64,000 bases of DNA from Peptoniphilus_B koenoeneniae (GTDB lineage: Bacteria; Bacillota; Clostridia; Tissierellales; Peptoniphilaceae). The stretch covers positions 209,004 through 273,003 of the forward strand of contig NZ_JAUSTN010000002.1 in the NCBI RefSeq assembly GCF_030812875.1, in the 5' to 3' direction. Each line of letters opens with the position of its first letter. Position 1 is the stretch's first letter. This document shows, piece after piece, positions 51,009-62,800 of this stretch. A program made the position numbers and the translations under genes. The notes under the pieces were generated by a model. That model did no database searches. It was not told where the DNA came from and saw only the letters and a program-made list of their open reading frames with translations.

Positions 51009-51820
51009 TGAGAGTTAGAACAGTTTCCATGAAAATCGGAAAAATAATCATCTTTTTATTTCTTTTGATTTTTATTGTAAGTTTTTTTTGGACTCCCTAT
51101 GATCCAAACCTTATGAACGAATCTATAAAATTTCAAGCTCCATCAGCAGCCCATTTATTTGGAACGGACAACTTCGGTCGAGATATACTCTCTCGCCTCA
51201 TGGTAGGCTCTCAGACCGCCTTTATTCTATCAATTGGTAGTGTTGGTCTTGCCTTTGGTTTAGGCCTTATTATAGGGGGGCTGGCAGGCTATAGAGGAGG
51301 TCTTGTTGATGAAGTCTTTATGCGTATTATAGATGCCCTTATGGCATTTCCCGGAGTTTTATTTGCCATTATGCTTGTATCTGTTTTCGGACCGGGAATA
51401 AAAAATACAATACTTGCCCTGGGAGTTATGGGCGTTCCCTATTTCTCAAGGGTAACAAGATCAGGATTTTTGCAAGTGAAAAAAAATGACTTTGTAAGAA
51501 GTGCCCTTACAAAAGGTGCTGGAGGTCTACACATTGCAATTCACCATATTATTCCAAATATAAAAAATCAACTTATTGTAGCCATCACCCTCTCCATATC
51601 CACAACTATTCTTTCTGAGGCTGGTCTTTCCTATTTAGGCTTAGGCGTAAGACCTCCAAGACCAAGTTGGGGAAGAATGTTAAAAGAAGCCCAAGGATAT
51701 TTTGTAAATGCACCCTGGTACTTTTTTTCAACAGGTATTGTCCTTTCCCTTATGGTGTTTGGCTTTACCCTATACGGTGACGGTTTAAGAGATAGACGTG
51801 TAAAGGAAACAGGACGATGA
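51008..51820 (+). CDS. Peptide ABC transporter permease (OppC/DppC-like)
   Basis: This 270-residue permease has an N-terminal helix (IIIFLFLLIFIVSFF), the family segment HLFGTDNFGRDILSRLMVG, and a modified EAA loop (FVRSALTKGAGGLHIAIHHI), then LSEAGLSYLGLGVRPPRPSW. It forms the second half of the membrane channel with the OppB-like protein. It overlaps the upstream gene by 1 nt and the ATPase gene by 4 nt. It is slightly shorter than many OppC proteins, but all core segments are present. Confidence 0.94.
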   Translation: MRVRTVSMKIGKIIIFLFLLIFIVSFFWTPYDPNLMNESIKFQAPSAAHLFGTDNFGRDILSRLMVGSQTAFILSIGSVGLAFGLGLIIGGLAGYRGGLVDEVFMRIIDALMAFPGVLFAIMLVSVFGPGIKNTILALGVMGVPYFSRVTRSGFLQVKKNDFVRSALTKGAGGLHIAIHHIIPNIKNQLIVAITLSISTTILSEAGLSYLGLGVRPPRPSWGRMLKEAQGYFVNAPWYFFSTGIVLSLMVFGFTLYGDGLRDRRVKETGR

Positions 51821-52803
51821 AAAAATTACTTGAAGTAAATGATTTAACTGTAAGCTTTAGCTTTAATGGTCAAAGAAAAAATGCCGTAAATCACATAAGT
51901 TTTGATATATTTGAAAGAGATTTCGTAGGCCTTGTAGGAGAATCAGGCTGCGGAAAAAGTGTGTGTGCTCAAACAATACTGGGAATTGAAAATCCCAATG
52001 CAAATGTAGAATCTGGGTCTGTAAAATTGGTAGGAAAAGAAATGATCCACCTAAAAGAAAAAGAATGGATAAAATTCAGAGGAAGAAATATTTCCATGGT
52101 TTTTCAAGAACCTATGAGCGCACTTAACCCTCTTATGAAAGTGGGCAAGCAAATAGAAGAGGTGCTTAAAATACACTATAACTTTCCCAAGGAAAAAAAT
52201 AGGCATTTAGTTCTTGAAACCATGAAAAAGTGTGGACTTAAAGACGTAGAAAATCTATATGAAAGGTATCCCTATGAACTGTCAGGAGGAATGCAGCAAA
52301 GAATAGTAATATGTCTTGCCCTTATTGCAAACCCCAGAGTTTTAATAGCGGACGAACCTACCACAGCCCTTGACGCCACTATTCAAATGCAAATTCTATC
52401 TCTATTTAAAGAAATTGAAACAATTTATGACGGAGGCATACTCTTTATAACCCACGACCTTACCCTTGTAAGCAGGATATGTAAGAGAATAATAGTTATG
52501 TATGCAGGTCGTATTGTTGAAGAAGGACCCGCCGATGAACTTGTGGAAAATCCCAAGCATCCCTACACTGTGGGACTTTTAAAAGCAATACCCTCCTATA
52601 AAAAACGTGGAGAAAAACTTTACAACATACCTGGTCATGTTCCGCCCCTTAAAATTCGTTCAAACCAAGGCTGTCCCTTTTTTGACAGATGCCAATACAC
52701 AAAAGAAATTTGTAAAAAAACCTTTCCCTCAGGAAAAATGATTGAAAACAGGCTCGTTTACTGCCATCTTTACGATGATTCAGGTGATCTTAAAAATGAA
52801 TGA
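51817..52803 (+). CDS. Peptide ABC transporter ATPase (OppD/DppD-like)
   Basis: This 328-residue ATPase has Walker A GESGCGKSVCAQT, Q-loop MVFQEPMSALNPL, signature LSGGMQQRIVICLA, Walker B VLIADEPTTALD and switch His THDLTLVSR. The C-terminal oligopeptide-type domain is present, with cysteines in CPFFDRCQYTKEIC and YCHLY, which in this family can bind an iron-sulphur cluster. It overlaps the OppF-like gene by 8 nt. Confidence 0.95.
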   Translation: MKKLLEVNDLTVSFSFNGQRKNAVNHISFDIFERDFVGLVGESGCGKSVCAQTILGIENPNANVESGSVKLVGKEMIHLKEKEWIKFRGRNISMVFQEPMSALNPLMKVGKQIEEVLKIHYNFPKEKNRHLVLETMKKCGLKDVENLYERYPYELSGGMQQRIVICLALIANPRVLIADEPTTALDATIQMQILSLFKEIETIYDGGILFITHDLTLVSRICKRIIVMYAGRIVEEGPADELVENPKHPYTVGLLKAIPSYKKRGEKLYNIPGHVPPLKIRSNQGCPFFDRCQYTKEICKKTFPSGKMIENRLVYCHLYDDSGDLKNE

Positions 52804-53587
52804 TATTTTAAAAATAGAAAATGTATCTAAAAAATTTTATACAAAGCAAAAAAAACTTTTTGCCCCTAAAAAAGAATTCACCGCCCTTGATAATGTGAGC
52901 TTTTCAGTAAAACAAGGAGAAATTTTCGGCCTCGTAGGAGAATCAGGAAGCGGCAAATCAACCCTGGGAAAAATTATTTTAAAACTTTTAAAACCCACTG
53001 AAGGAAAAGTTTTTTATAAAGACATGGATATTTCCAAATTTACAAAAGATCAGCTTAACGACTATAGAAAACAAGTGCAAATGGTCTTTCAAGACCCCTA
53101 CTCCTCATTAAATCCTCATAAAAAAATTGGCTGGTCCCTAATGGAAATAATGATGATCCAAAAAGTTTGCACAAAAGAAGAAAGACTTAAAAGAGCAAAA
53201 GATATTTTAAACGATGTAGAAATGACTGAAGACGTCCTTGAACAATTTCCCAGTGAACTTTCAGGAGGTCAAAGACAAAGAATAAGCATAGCCTCTGCCC
53301 TTATAATAAATCCACAACTTGTAATAATAGACGAAGGAGTCTCAGCCCTTGATGTTTCCATTCAAGCGCAAATTTTAAATCTTTTAAACGAATTGCAAGA
53401 AAAATATAACTTTACATCAATTTTTATTTCCCACGATTTAAATGTTATAGAATATCTTTGCGACAGGATTGCAGTCCTTCACAATGGAGTCCTTCAAGAG
53501 GTATTTAAGGCTGAAGACCTCTACCAAGAAGGCAGAAAAGAATATACTAAAAAATTATTTAAAAGCGTAAAAGAAAAACTTAGATAA
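52796..53587 (+). CDS. Peptide ABC transporter ATPase (OppF/DppF-like), short form
   Basis: This 263-residue ATPase shows Walker A GESGSGKSTLGKI, MVFQDPYSSLNPH, signature LSGGQRQRISIASA, Walker B LVIIDEGVSALD (Gly-Val in place of the usual Pro-Thr) and SHDLNVIEY. It lacks the C-terminal cysteine-rich oligopeptide domain and is about 50 residues shorter than typical OppF. The frame is open further upstream, but the ATG at 52796 follows AGGTGAT and gives the normal N-terminus MNDILKIENVSKKF. It ends the operon ahead of a terminator. Confidence 0.93.
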   Translation: MNDILKIENVSKKFYTKQKKLFAPKKEFTALDNVSFSVKQGEIFGLVGESGSGKSTLGKIILKLLKPTEGKVFYKDMDISKFTKDQLNDYRKQVQMVFQDPYSSLNPHKKIGWSLMEIMMIQKVCTKEERLKRAKDILNDVEMTEDVLEQFPSELSGGQRQRISIASALIINPQLVIIDEGVSALDVSIQAQILNLLNELQEKYNFTSIFISHDLNVIEYLCDRIAVLHNGVLQEVFKAEDLYQEGRKEYTKKLFKSVKEKLR

Positions 53588-53638
53588 ATAAGTTTTAAAA
53601 TTTAGTGAAAAAATAAAATCAAAAAAATAATTTACCCT

Positions 53639-53666
53639 AGAGAGCATAAGCTCTCTATTTTTTTTA
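53639..53666 (+). terminator. Terminator of the radical SAM - opp operon
   Basis: The stem AGAGAGC / GCTCTCT with an ATAA loop is followed by eight T. It lies about 50 nt after the last ATPase gene. Confidence 0.88.
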
Positions 53667-53790
53667 TAAAATCAGACCAATTTTTGCAAAAATCACTTGA
53701 TTTTATAAATTTAAAAAAGTTTTAGAGCCATATTTTTTGTAAAATCAGACCAATTTGACAAGCTTTGATGAATTTTATAAATTTAAAAAA
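53667..53790. repeat. Two tandem copies of a roughly 50-nt sequence, 73 nt apart
   Basis: Both copies begin TAAAATCAGACCAATTT (53667-53683 and 53740-53756) and end TTTTATAAATTTAAAAAA, with a variable middle. They lie between two convergent terminators. Function is unknown. Confidence 0.6.
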
Positions 53791-53824
53791 CAAAAAAAAG
53801 AGAGACTTAATATTAAGTCTCTCT
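53790..53824 (-). terminator. Terminator of the giant surface-protein gene
   Basis: A 12-bp stem AGAGAGACTTAA / TTAAGTCTCTCT is followed by an eight-T run on the minus strand, 21 nt after the stop codon. Confidence 0.88.
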
Positions 53825-53845
53825 AAAATTTAAGATAACTATAAA

Positions 53846-56800
53846 CTATCTTAAAGTCCTTTGAAATTTGCTTTGAAGAATTTCAAGTCCATCAATATTA
53901 ACATTGAAAGTTACCTTATCATCCTTGATTCCATGAGCTCTGTAGTTTTTCTTGTCATGGATAAATGTGTTGCTTGCACAAAGAATATCTTGGTAAGCCC
54001 ACATTGAAGGATTGATGTCCTTATAGTTAGTAAGATTCTTATCATTTCTACTTATATAAACTCTATCGCAAACTCTGTTAAAAGCCCTATTACTTACAGC
54101 GGCAACTTCTTGTCTCGGAATGAACTCGTCAGCCTTAAAGTTTGCAAGACCGTCAGTATAGATCTTTAACCAACCTTCTTTATAAGCTCCCTCAATTTCT
54201 GCTAAAGCCCAATGGTCATTTCTCAAATTCATGTGATTTCCATTAACCTTGTCAATATTTTGGAATCTTCTTAAAGTTGCAATCCATTCAGCCCTTGTTA
54301 TCTTGTCATAAGGTCTGAAGTAACCGTCGCTATATCCCATAAATACATTAGCTTGAGTGGTTATCTTAACAGCTTCGGTGTACCATTCATTTCCAATATC
54401 CTTGTAATTTATCTTATAAGACAAATCATACTTATATCCGTCTTCCTTTAAAGCATTGGCAAGAATTTGAGCAGCTTCACATCTTCTTAGACCGTCCTTA
54501 GGTCTGAAATATCCTTGGAAGCCTTGCATATATCTTACTTCTTTAAAGAAATTGATTTTTGTAGGAACTTCAACAATCTTTTCCTTGTAGATGGTTTCAT
54601 ATCTTACTCCGCCACCAGACCAAATTGGTGGTTGCGGTTCTGGTTGTGGTTCATATTTTGCTTGTACAAATACGGTAAAACCTACAACATCTTTTTTGCC
54701 ATCATCATAAGTTATTTCTACTGTTGCATCTGTAATGCCTGGTTTATCTACATTAGGTTTTTTGATAACTTTAATATCTTGAATTGTCTTTCCTTGAGGA
54801 ACAGTAATTCTATCTTTATAATCTTCAGGTCTTGGATAAACTCCAACATCTGTCATTATAAGACCTGTACCTGGTGCCCTGTCGAAGTCTGCTACAATTA
54901 TTGTTTCAGTTTGAGTAAACTTATAAGGTTCTCCATTATATTCAGGTCTTGTTCCTTCTTCAATGTGCCATGCAATAAATTTTGCTCCATTTTGCGGATT
55001 TATAGCTGGTAAAGGAATTCCAATTTCCACTTCAGGATTTACATAGTAAATCCTTATTTGAGGATCGGCATTTAAAACTGTTGGATTAACTATTACTCTT
55101 ACATAATTTGCCGGTGTTTCAGAAGTTCTTCTTCCGTCAGTATCTGCCGGATAGATATTAGGATTAACTTTAACAGGAACTTTTATAGTTTTTTTAGTTC
55201 CGTTTTTAAATTCTATTGTAACTTCAGCTTCACTCATTCCTGGTGTACTTACATCAGGCTTCTTTGTAATTTCAAATTTTGAAACATTGTTTTTAAAAGT
55301 TATTTCATCTTGTCCCAGTTGCATTTTTATAGCATTTTCATAATCTGAAGGTTCTGGTTGTCTTCCTGCATAGGTTTCAACAACTTTTGCATCAATTTTA
55401 GGTTCTGGTACCTTGCTTTCATATTTTGCCGTAATTATAGTTTCATCTTGGCTGAATGAATCAGTTAAAGGACTTGTCCAGCCCGTAAATACCCATTTTA
55501 CTTCCTTACCGGAAGCATCTGTAACAGGATTTCCATTTTCATCTTTTACAACATCACCTGTTGGCGGATTAACTGGTATAGTTACTTGAGTATTTTTCTT
55601 AACCCAGAATGTCTTTTCAAATTTTGTAGCATCAGTTGCTTTTTCAATGCCTTCTTCTGTTGTTTTTACAATAACTTTTACGAAGTCATCTGGAACTTTT
55701 GGTTTTGTGTTTGGCTCTGTTTGTTCAACTATATTTGATACATATTGAGCAACAAGGGTAATATCTTTTGTAACCTTAGAAGTAGTTGGATCGAAGTCTT
55801 GTCCATCAACTTGCCAGCCTGTGAAAGTATAATTTACTTTTTCTGGATTTGTTACTGCTCCAATTGTTTCATTATGCTTTATTTTCTTTGGTCCTATATA
55901 GGTACCACCGTCTGTATTGAAATCTACATTGTGATAATCAGTTTCCCATACAGCTATTGCTTTTGTGTTTCCATTGATGGTAAATTTTGCACCTGGAGCA
56001 TATTCTGTGCCATCTATATTCCATCCTTTTAAAACATAATTATCTTTTTTAAGATCATTTCCACCAGCTAAAGTAACTTCTGTTCCAATGTCATAGGATA
56101 ATGCTGCTGGAACTGTTCCTTTCGTTGCATCATTAGCCTCATAAGTTAAAGTAACCTTAGATAGTTTGAATTGTGCAATATATGTCCTATCGCTTGTAAC
56201 AGGATTTGTTTTGTCAATATCTGTAAACCATTTTTCAAACACATAGTTTGTATTCGCACTAGTTTCAGGAATTGCTAGGTCATTTGAACCTACTGTGATA
56301 TTTTTATTAGGATTTACATAGTAAGTCTTGTTGCCGCCAACAATTTGACCATTTTCTCCCGCTATAAATTCAACTTTAACATATCCTGGGTGATTTGTTG
56401 TATCAACAGATGGCAATTCTTTGAAATTATATTTAAAGGTTGTATCTTCTGAAAAAGTATCATTTAAGTTTTTATTCTTATCGTTTGACCAGTTTCCACC
56501 CATTTCTGTATAACCTAGATTAGGATTCTTGAAAATAGCTTCTGCTTTAGATGTTAAGTCAACAGGTTTAGTTGGATTTACATAGTAAGATCTAGTTCCT
56601 ATAATATCGCCATTACCGTCGCTTACAAATTCTACTTTTACATAACCATTAGGTTTAATTTTGTCACCTTCAATGATATCTTCTAAAGCTTTGTATTCAG
56701 CCTTTATTGTATAAGTTGGTGAATTTGCAGGTAAGTTGACAGTTAATGAGTTATTCCAATTATTAAACTCATATCCTGTACTTGGATTTACTGTAGGAGC

Positions 56801-59800
56801 TGGCACTGTAACATCAACACCTGGTCTAACCCAGTAAGTTTGCGTTCCAGATAAATTGCCATGGTCTCCTTTATCAAATACAACTTTTACATATCCTGTG
56901 ACTTCTGTAACGCTAATATTATTCTTGTCATAATATTGTGCTGTAATTCTGTCCCCATCTTTGAAAAATGTTTCTTTTTCTAAGTTTACATCCCAACGAG
57001 CAAATACATTGTTAGTTGTTGGTGTAACCTTTGGTTCATAATCTTTTAATATAACTGGTTTTTTGGGATTAACATATACAATTTTTTCTTTATTCGTTGT
57101 TCCTTCAATAACTCCCTTATCTGTTGTATCAAAAGTAACTGTTGCGTATCCTTCTGGTTTAGTAACGCCAGGTCCAGGTACTATTACAGGGTCAAGCTCT
57201 TTGTATTTAGCTGTAACGGTCTTGTCAGCTTTTATTTGGAAATTATCTTCTGTATCCCAGCCAGTAATCTTATATCCTGTGTCAGGAGTTACATTTGGCT
57301 TTGTAATTTCAGCTAAAGTTTTAGCTGGGTCAGCTGCTGGATTTACATAGTAAATAGTTTGACCTGTTATAGTTTTTCCGCCATTACCTTTTTCAAAGGT
57401 TAAGGTTACATAGCCATCTGGCTTTGTATTTCCATCTGCAGGAATTATATCTTTAAGTTTATTGAAAGTTCCTTCAATAGTTGTTGGTTCTGTATATTTT
57501 TTCTTTGTCGCTGGATCTGGTGACCATGAATTAAATTCATAACCTACATCAGCACTTGTTACAGGTGCATTTAGAGTTACTTTTCTGTTTGGATCAACGT
57601 AGTAAGTTTTAGTTTGTCCATCTAATATTGAGCCACCTTTGCCTTTAATTACGAAGTCAACCCTTACATAACCAGGTTTTTCTACCAATGACACTTCACC
57701 TATTTGATTAAATTTGGCTGTAATTGTTGTGTCTTTCTTGTAATTTGTATTTTGTGCAGAGTTTTGTGACCATGATGCAAATTCATATCCAGTGTCTCCA
57801 ATTGCTTCTGGTGGATTAAATGCAACATATTTTGTTGGATTTACATAGTACTGTTTAACACCCTTAAGACTACCATTAGCTTCTGCTACAAAAGTAACTG
57901 TTACATAGCCATCAGGCTTTTTATTTCCATCTGCAGGTATAAATGGGTCGAGTTCTTTAGCCTTTGCTGTTACAACTATGTCTGTGTCTGTAATTTCAGT
58001 TGCGTCGTCCTGATCCCATTTAACAAATTCGTAACCCGTTTCAGCTTTTACTTCTGGTTTTACAAGTGCAGTATTTCCAAGTTTTATTCCTGCATTTTTC
58101 TTTACATAGTAGTGTTTTACATTATCTAAGTTTAATCCTTTTTCCGCTACAAATGTTACCCTTACATATCCATCTGGTCTTGTTGTTGGATCTTTAACAG
58201 GATCATAAGGGATAATATTTTGTACTTCAGTATACTCTGCTGTAATAGTTGTGTCTTTTGTAAATTGTCCCTTTATTCCACTTGTCCAAGTTCTTGGAGG
58301 TGCTTCTTCTGACTTCCAATCTTTGAAAGTGTAAGCTTTAGCTGGTTCAGTTTGTGTCTTTTCAATAGTCTTTCCTGTTGGATTTGTAACTGGTATTGTT
58401 ACTTCCTTAGTAGGATTAACCCAGAATGTTTTTGTAAATTCACTTGTAGCCTTGTCCGTTGTCTTAACTATAACTTTTACATAGCTGTTTGGTACATCTG
58501 GTTTCTTATTTGGATCAGTTTGTTCTACTACATCTCCAGCACCTACTGGCTGAATGATTGTAGCTGTGGTAAATTTATGACGCTTTCCAAAGTCAAAGTT
58601 GCCATTTCCTTTTCCGTCATCATTTTGACCAACTTGATCTGCTGTCCAATTGATAAATGTTGATGAACCGTCAGGTTTAACCTCTGGTATCACTACCCAA
58701 GCGTTTTTATTAACATAATAAACCTTGTTGTCCTTGGAGTTCATATCACCAGTAGGAGCAACTGTAACTTTTACATATTCTCCAGTAATGTCCTTAAGGT
58801 CGCCTTTTTCTGCTTCACTTAGGAATAATGGTTTTTCTCCTGTTGTTAAAGCTTCGTATACGTTTTTGTAAACCTTAATCGGTATATCTAATTCTTGCGG
58901 CTCTTTGCCGTCTTTGAAAGTAACTTTAGCCTTAACATTTACTGTGCGAACAAGCTGTTCTTTATCGGCTTTTCCTTTTTCATTTACTAAAGCATATACT
59001 TGATCGTCTGTTGTTAAGTCATTTCCAGCTTCGTCATATAATTTTATTGTTACTCCTGCTGGAAGTGGTTTTTCTACATCTTTTTCTTTCCAAACAAGTT
59101 GTGCTTTTAATTGTTCAATAGTTGGAGCAAAGTTATTTGTCCAATCTTTTGGTTTAATAGTTGGATCAGTTGGATTTTCTTTTATAGGATTAGGATCTTT
59201 AAAGGCTTCTGTTCTTACTAAGCCGGTTGCACTTAGGCCTTCCCAGTTAAAGTATGCTGTGAAGGTGTAGTTCCTGTTGATTTCAGTTTCTTCATTTAGC
59301 CAGTTTTCGTTTTTCCATTCTTTGAAGGCCTTGCCTGTATCTGGTGTGATATAGTATCTGTTTTCTTCTTTTACTAATGGTTTTCCCTCTGAGTCTTTGC
59401 CATCTTTCCATATAATTGGATGTGGAAGTCGGTCTGATTTTAGACCTTTAATTACGTCGTAGTGAAGTTCTGTTACAGAATTTCCGTTCTTATCCTTAAA
59501 AACTCCGCCTTTGTCTTTATCATCAATCTTAAAGGTAACTCTTACATAACCATCTGGAACTGGGTCTTTAGGGTCTTTTACTTCAATGACTCTTACGTCC
59601 TTATAATAGAAGGTAATTTCATCTTTACCTGTTCCATTAATTCCTAAGAACTCATTTGTATCTTCATTTACATCAAAGAATAATTGTTGTTGTGGTGCGC
59701 TTGTTAGTTTCCAACCTGGTATTGGTCTATAATTTCTTGCATCAAAGTGACGGTTACCATTGGAAACTAATTCTTGGTCAATAATCTTTCCATTTGCTGG

Positions 59801-62800
59801 ATCGTTTTTAAATCGTTCATCGATATAGTTGACCTTGTATTCACGGGTTCTAAATTTTTTGTAGAAGAATTTAAATACATTGTTTTCTACATCAGGATTT
59901 GGAATTAATTTTCCAGAGCCATCATCAATTTTTTCTGGCTCTACCTTGAATGTTTGGAAGAAGGAGTTGTTTAATTTAACTCTATCATTATATTCCTTGT
60001 AGATGCTATAAACGTCTGAAGTATCTTTATGGTCTTCAAGCTCTTTATGTTGAACAAGTGTCCATGTATCATCTTGCTTGTCACCTGTTGTAGCAACTAG
60101 GTAGCCCGCTCTCTTGTCTGCAAGTGTATTTTTTTTAGGGTTTGGACTTACGCTTGTATCTATGTTAAAGTCCTTATCCAAGAAATAATGTTCTACTTTT
60201 ACTTTCACTCTGTTGTTTGGAGTCCAAATTGCCTTTAAATAGATTGGAGCTACAACATCGTTGCCAAAGGAGTATAATTCTGGAACTTTATAAGTTTCTC
60301 TATAAGAGTTGTCGATTTCATCTGTATAGTCGCCTTTAGCATTTTTCTTATAGCGAATTACTTCCCAGCCCATAAAGTCATAGCCATTCCTTGTAGGCTT
60401 CTTAGGCTCTACAAGTTTTTGTCTTTGAATAACTGTAAAGACTTGCTTGTCGCCTTCATTGGCTTCTTTTTTCGCATAGGTATTTATTTTTTCTTGACCA
60501 ATGTCGCCTTCTTGGATTTTCTTGCGTTCTCGAGTTAAATTTTCTTCTTTAATATTTCTTAGTACTCCACCGTTGGGGTCGAAAGTTACCTTCCACTTGT
60601 AGTCAGGTTCGCCCCACTTAGCATATAGGTTTACTGGGTGGTTAGGCATGATTTCGCCTGGGTTCTCCCAAATAAGCTTAGTGCCTGCAGGGTCTAGTGC
60701 CCAGCCCTTAAAGACCATTTGGTTTGAAAGGTTGTCGGGACGCCTAACTTTTAATTTGTTATTGTCATTTGGGTCCTTAAAGACAAGGTCTGTAAGTTTT
60801 AATTTTAGTAAATTTTCTGGATTATCCAATAAGTTGGCTGGATTATCCTTAAAGTATTCTCTATCTGCTTTTGGTGTTTTATTATCAACTAAGTCGGGGC
60901 TTAGAACCTTTAGTGGAAATTCATAGAAGGTATCTAATGAGTTGGTTTTTCCAAACTCATTATCACCCTTAATCTTTGATGGGTCGTAGTTAAATCTTAG
61001 TGGGTACTTATTACGCTCGTATTCAAATTTAAGGTAGCCATTTGTGCCAAATCCGTCCCAGCCGTCAGGGTCGCCCCATTCATCGCCATTATTAAAGAAG
61101 GCCTTAATAAATGGCATCTTACCTAAAGGGCGTTCTCCATAAATGTCTGTATTTGTCTTAGCAGGGAATGGAGTTACATCTTTACGCTCATCGTTTTTAG
61201 CATCTATGCCATCTGAATCAAGATATTCCGGTGTTTCATTACCTCTCTTGCCAGTAAAGCCTTGAACCCTGGGGTATACAGGCGCATAAGTGTCAGAATT
61301 GGTATCTGCCTTATACCTGTATAGGTCGTAGCGGATAATTGTTTCGTCATTCTTAAAGCCATCCATCCAAAAGTCCATGTGGTGAGGCATAGAGTCTACG
61401 TCCTGCTTTATGCCAAAGGAAAGAATTTTATAATCGTACCACTTTAAATCTATCCTCGATCCATCACCCTTATCTATATTTTTCGTATAGCCGCCCCATT
61501 TATCGTAATTTTTTGGCAAGTCTAAGAATTGGTCGGCATTTAATCTATAAGGAGGTGTGTCCAAGTGAAACGGCCAATTTGGACTATTATAGTTTGATCC
61601 CCAGCCAAAGGATTGCATGTCTTTGCTAAAGCCTTTGGTTTGCATGGCATCGTTTGGCCAGTCTAACATTAGCTGGTTGAACCTTGCCTTGTAATGGTAA
61701 GGATTGCCAGGGCCGCCCTTCTTCACTAACTTGCCTTGACCATCATATCCCCAAATTTCAGGGTAGAAAGTATTTTCTTTAGGTAGGGCATTCGACTTAG
61801 TGAAGTAGAGCTCGTATTCTTGTCTGTCGTAGTAGATATTGTAGACAGTCTTACCTGTTGAATCAACAGGCTTAACTAGGTTTGCATTATCAGGGTCCTT
61901 GTTTTGCTCATGAGTTAGTTTTTGGTTATATACATAGAATTTATTTAGATAAAGATCTTTTCCACGATTAAATCTATCGCCCTTCCATATCTTGGCTAGA
62001 CGATCTGGGTCTAAGTCTGGGAAGACTATGTCTTTTACAGGTTCATTATCTATGTCTGGTCTTGAGCCTGTCATTTGATCCTTATAGACACGAGTACCTA
62101 TATAGTCATACTCACCTGCATGGTCTGCCTTTTCTGCCCAAAATTGGACAGCGTAGCCTGCCTTGTCCTTGTCCTTCCACACAGCTGTGAAAGTAAGATT
62201 ATTTGCTGGCATAAGCAAATTAGCAGCAAGATTTTTGATAGCTTGACCGGTTCCAACTTTAATTATTTCATTTGCATTATATGTTTTTCCATCCTTTGTA
62301 CTTAAATCAACCGATGGCTTCCAGCCTTGGAATTCGCCGCCGACTTTTGTAGGAATATCTGCATCGGCAATTTTAGGAATCACTTGTCCATAATAAAGTG
62401 TACGAGCCGGAAGGGCTGTGCCACCTGCAGTGTCAAATGTCACATCGTAATGGGCACGGTTGTAACGGTATTCCAATATAAAGTTCGTGGCATTTTCTGG
62501 AACTTGCATTGTGATAGATTCAGCTTCTGGAACAAAGCCTTTTCTATTTGGATGACCTTCAGTTAAAGGACTGACTTCCATGGTAGACCCAGTATTACCT
62601 TGTTGGGTGGTAATAAGCTCTCCTTCTTCTCCAACGCTTCCGTTCGGATTTGTATACTTAGTAAAATCTTCTAAGTCTTGGAAGACGTGTTTGATTTTAA
62701 TGCTATTACTTTTAGCAGCGTATTTAAACTCTTGCTCGGCACTGTATCTGTCACCATTAATTTTGTCCTCAGATTTAATGCCTGCTTTTGCCTTATTCAC

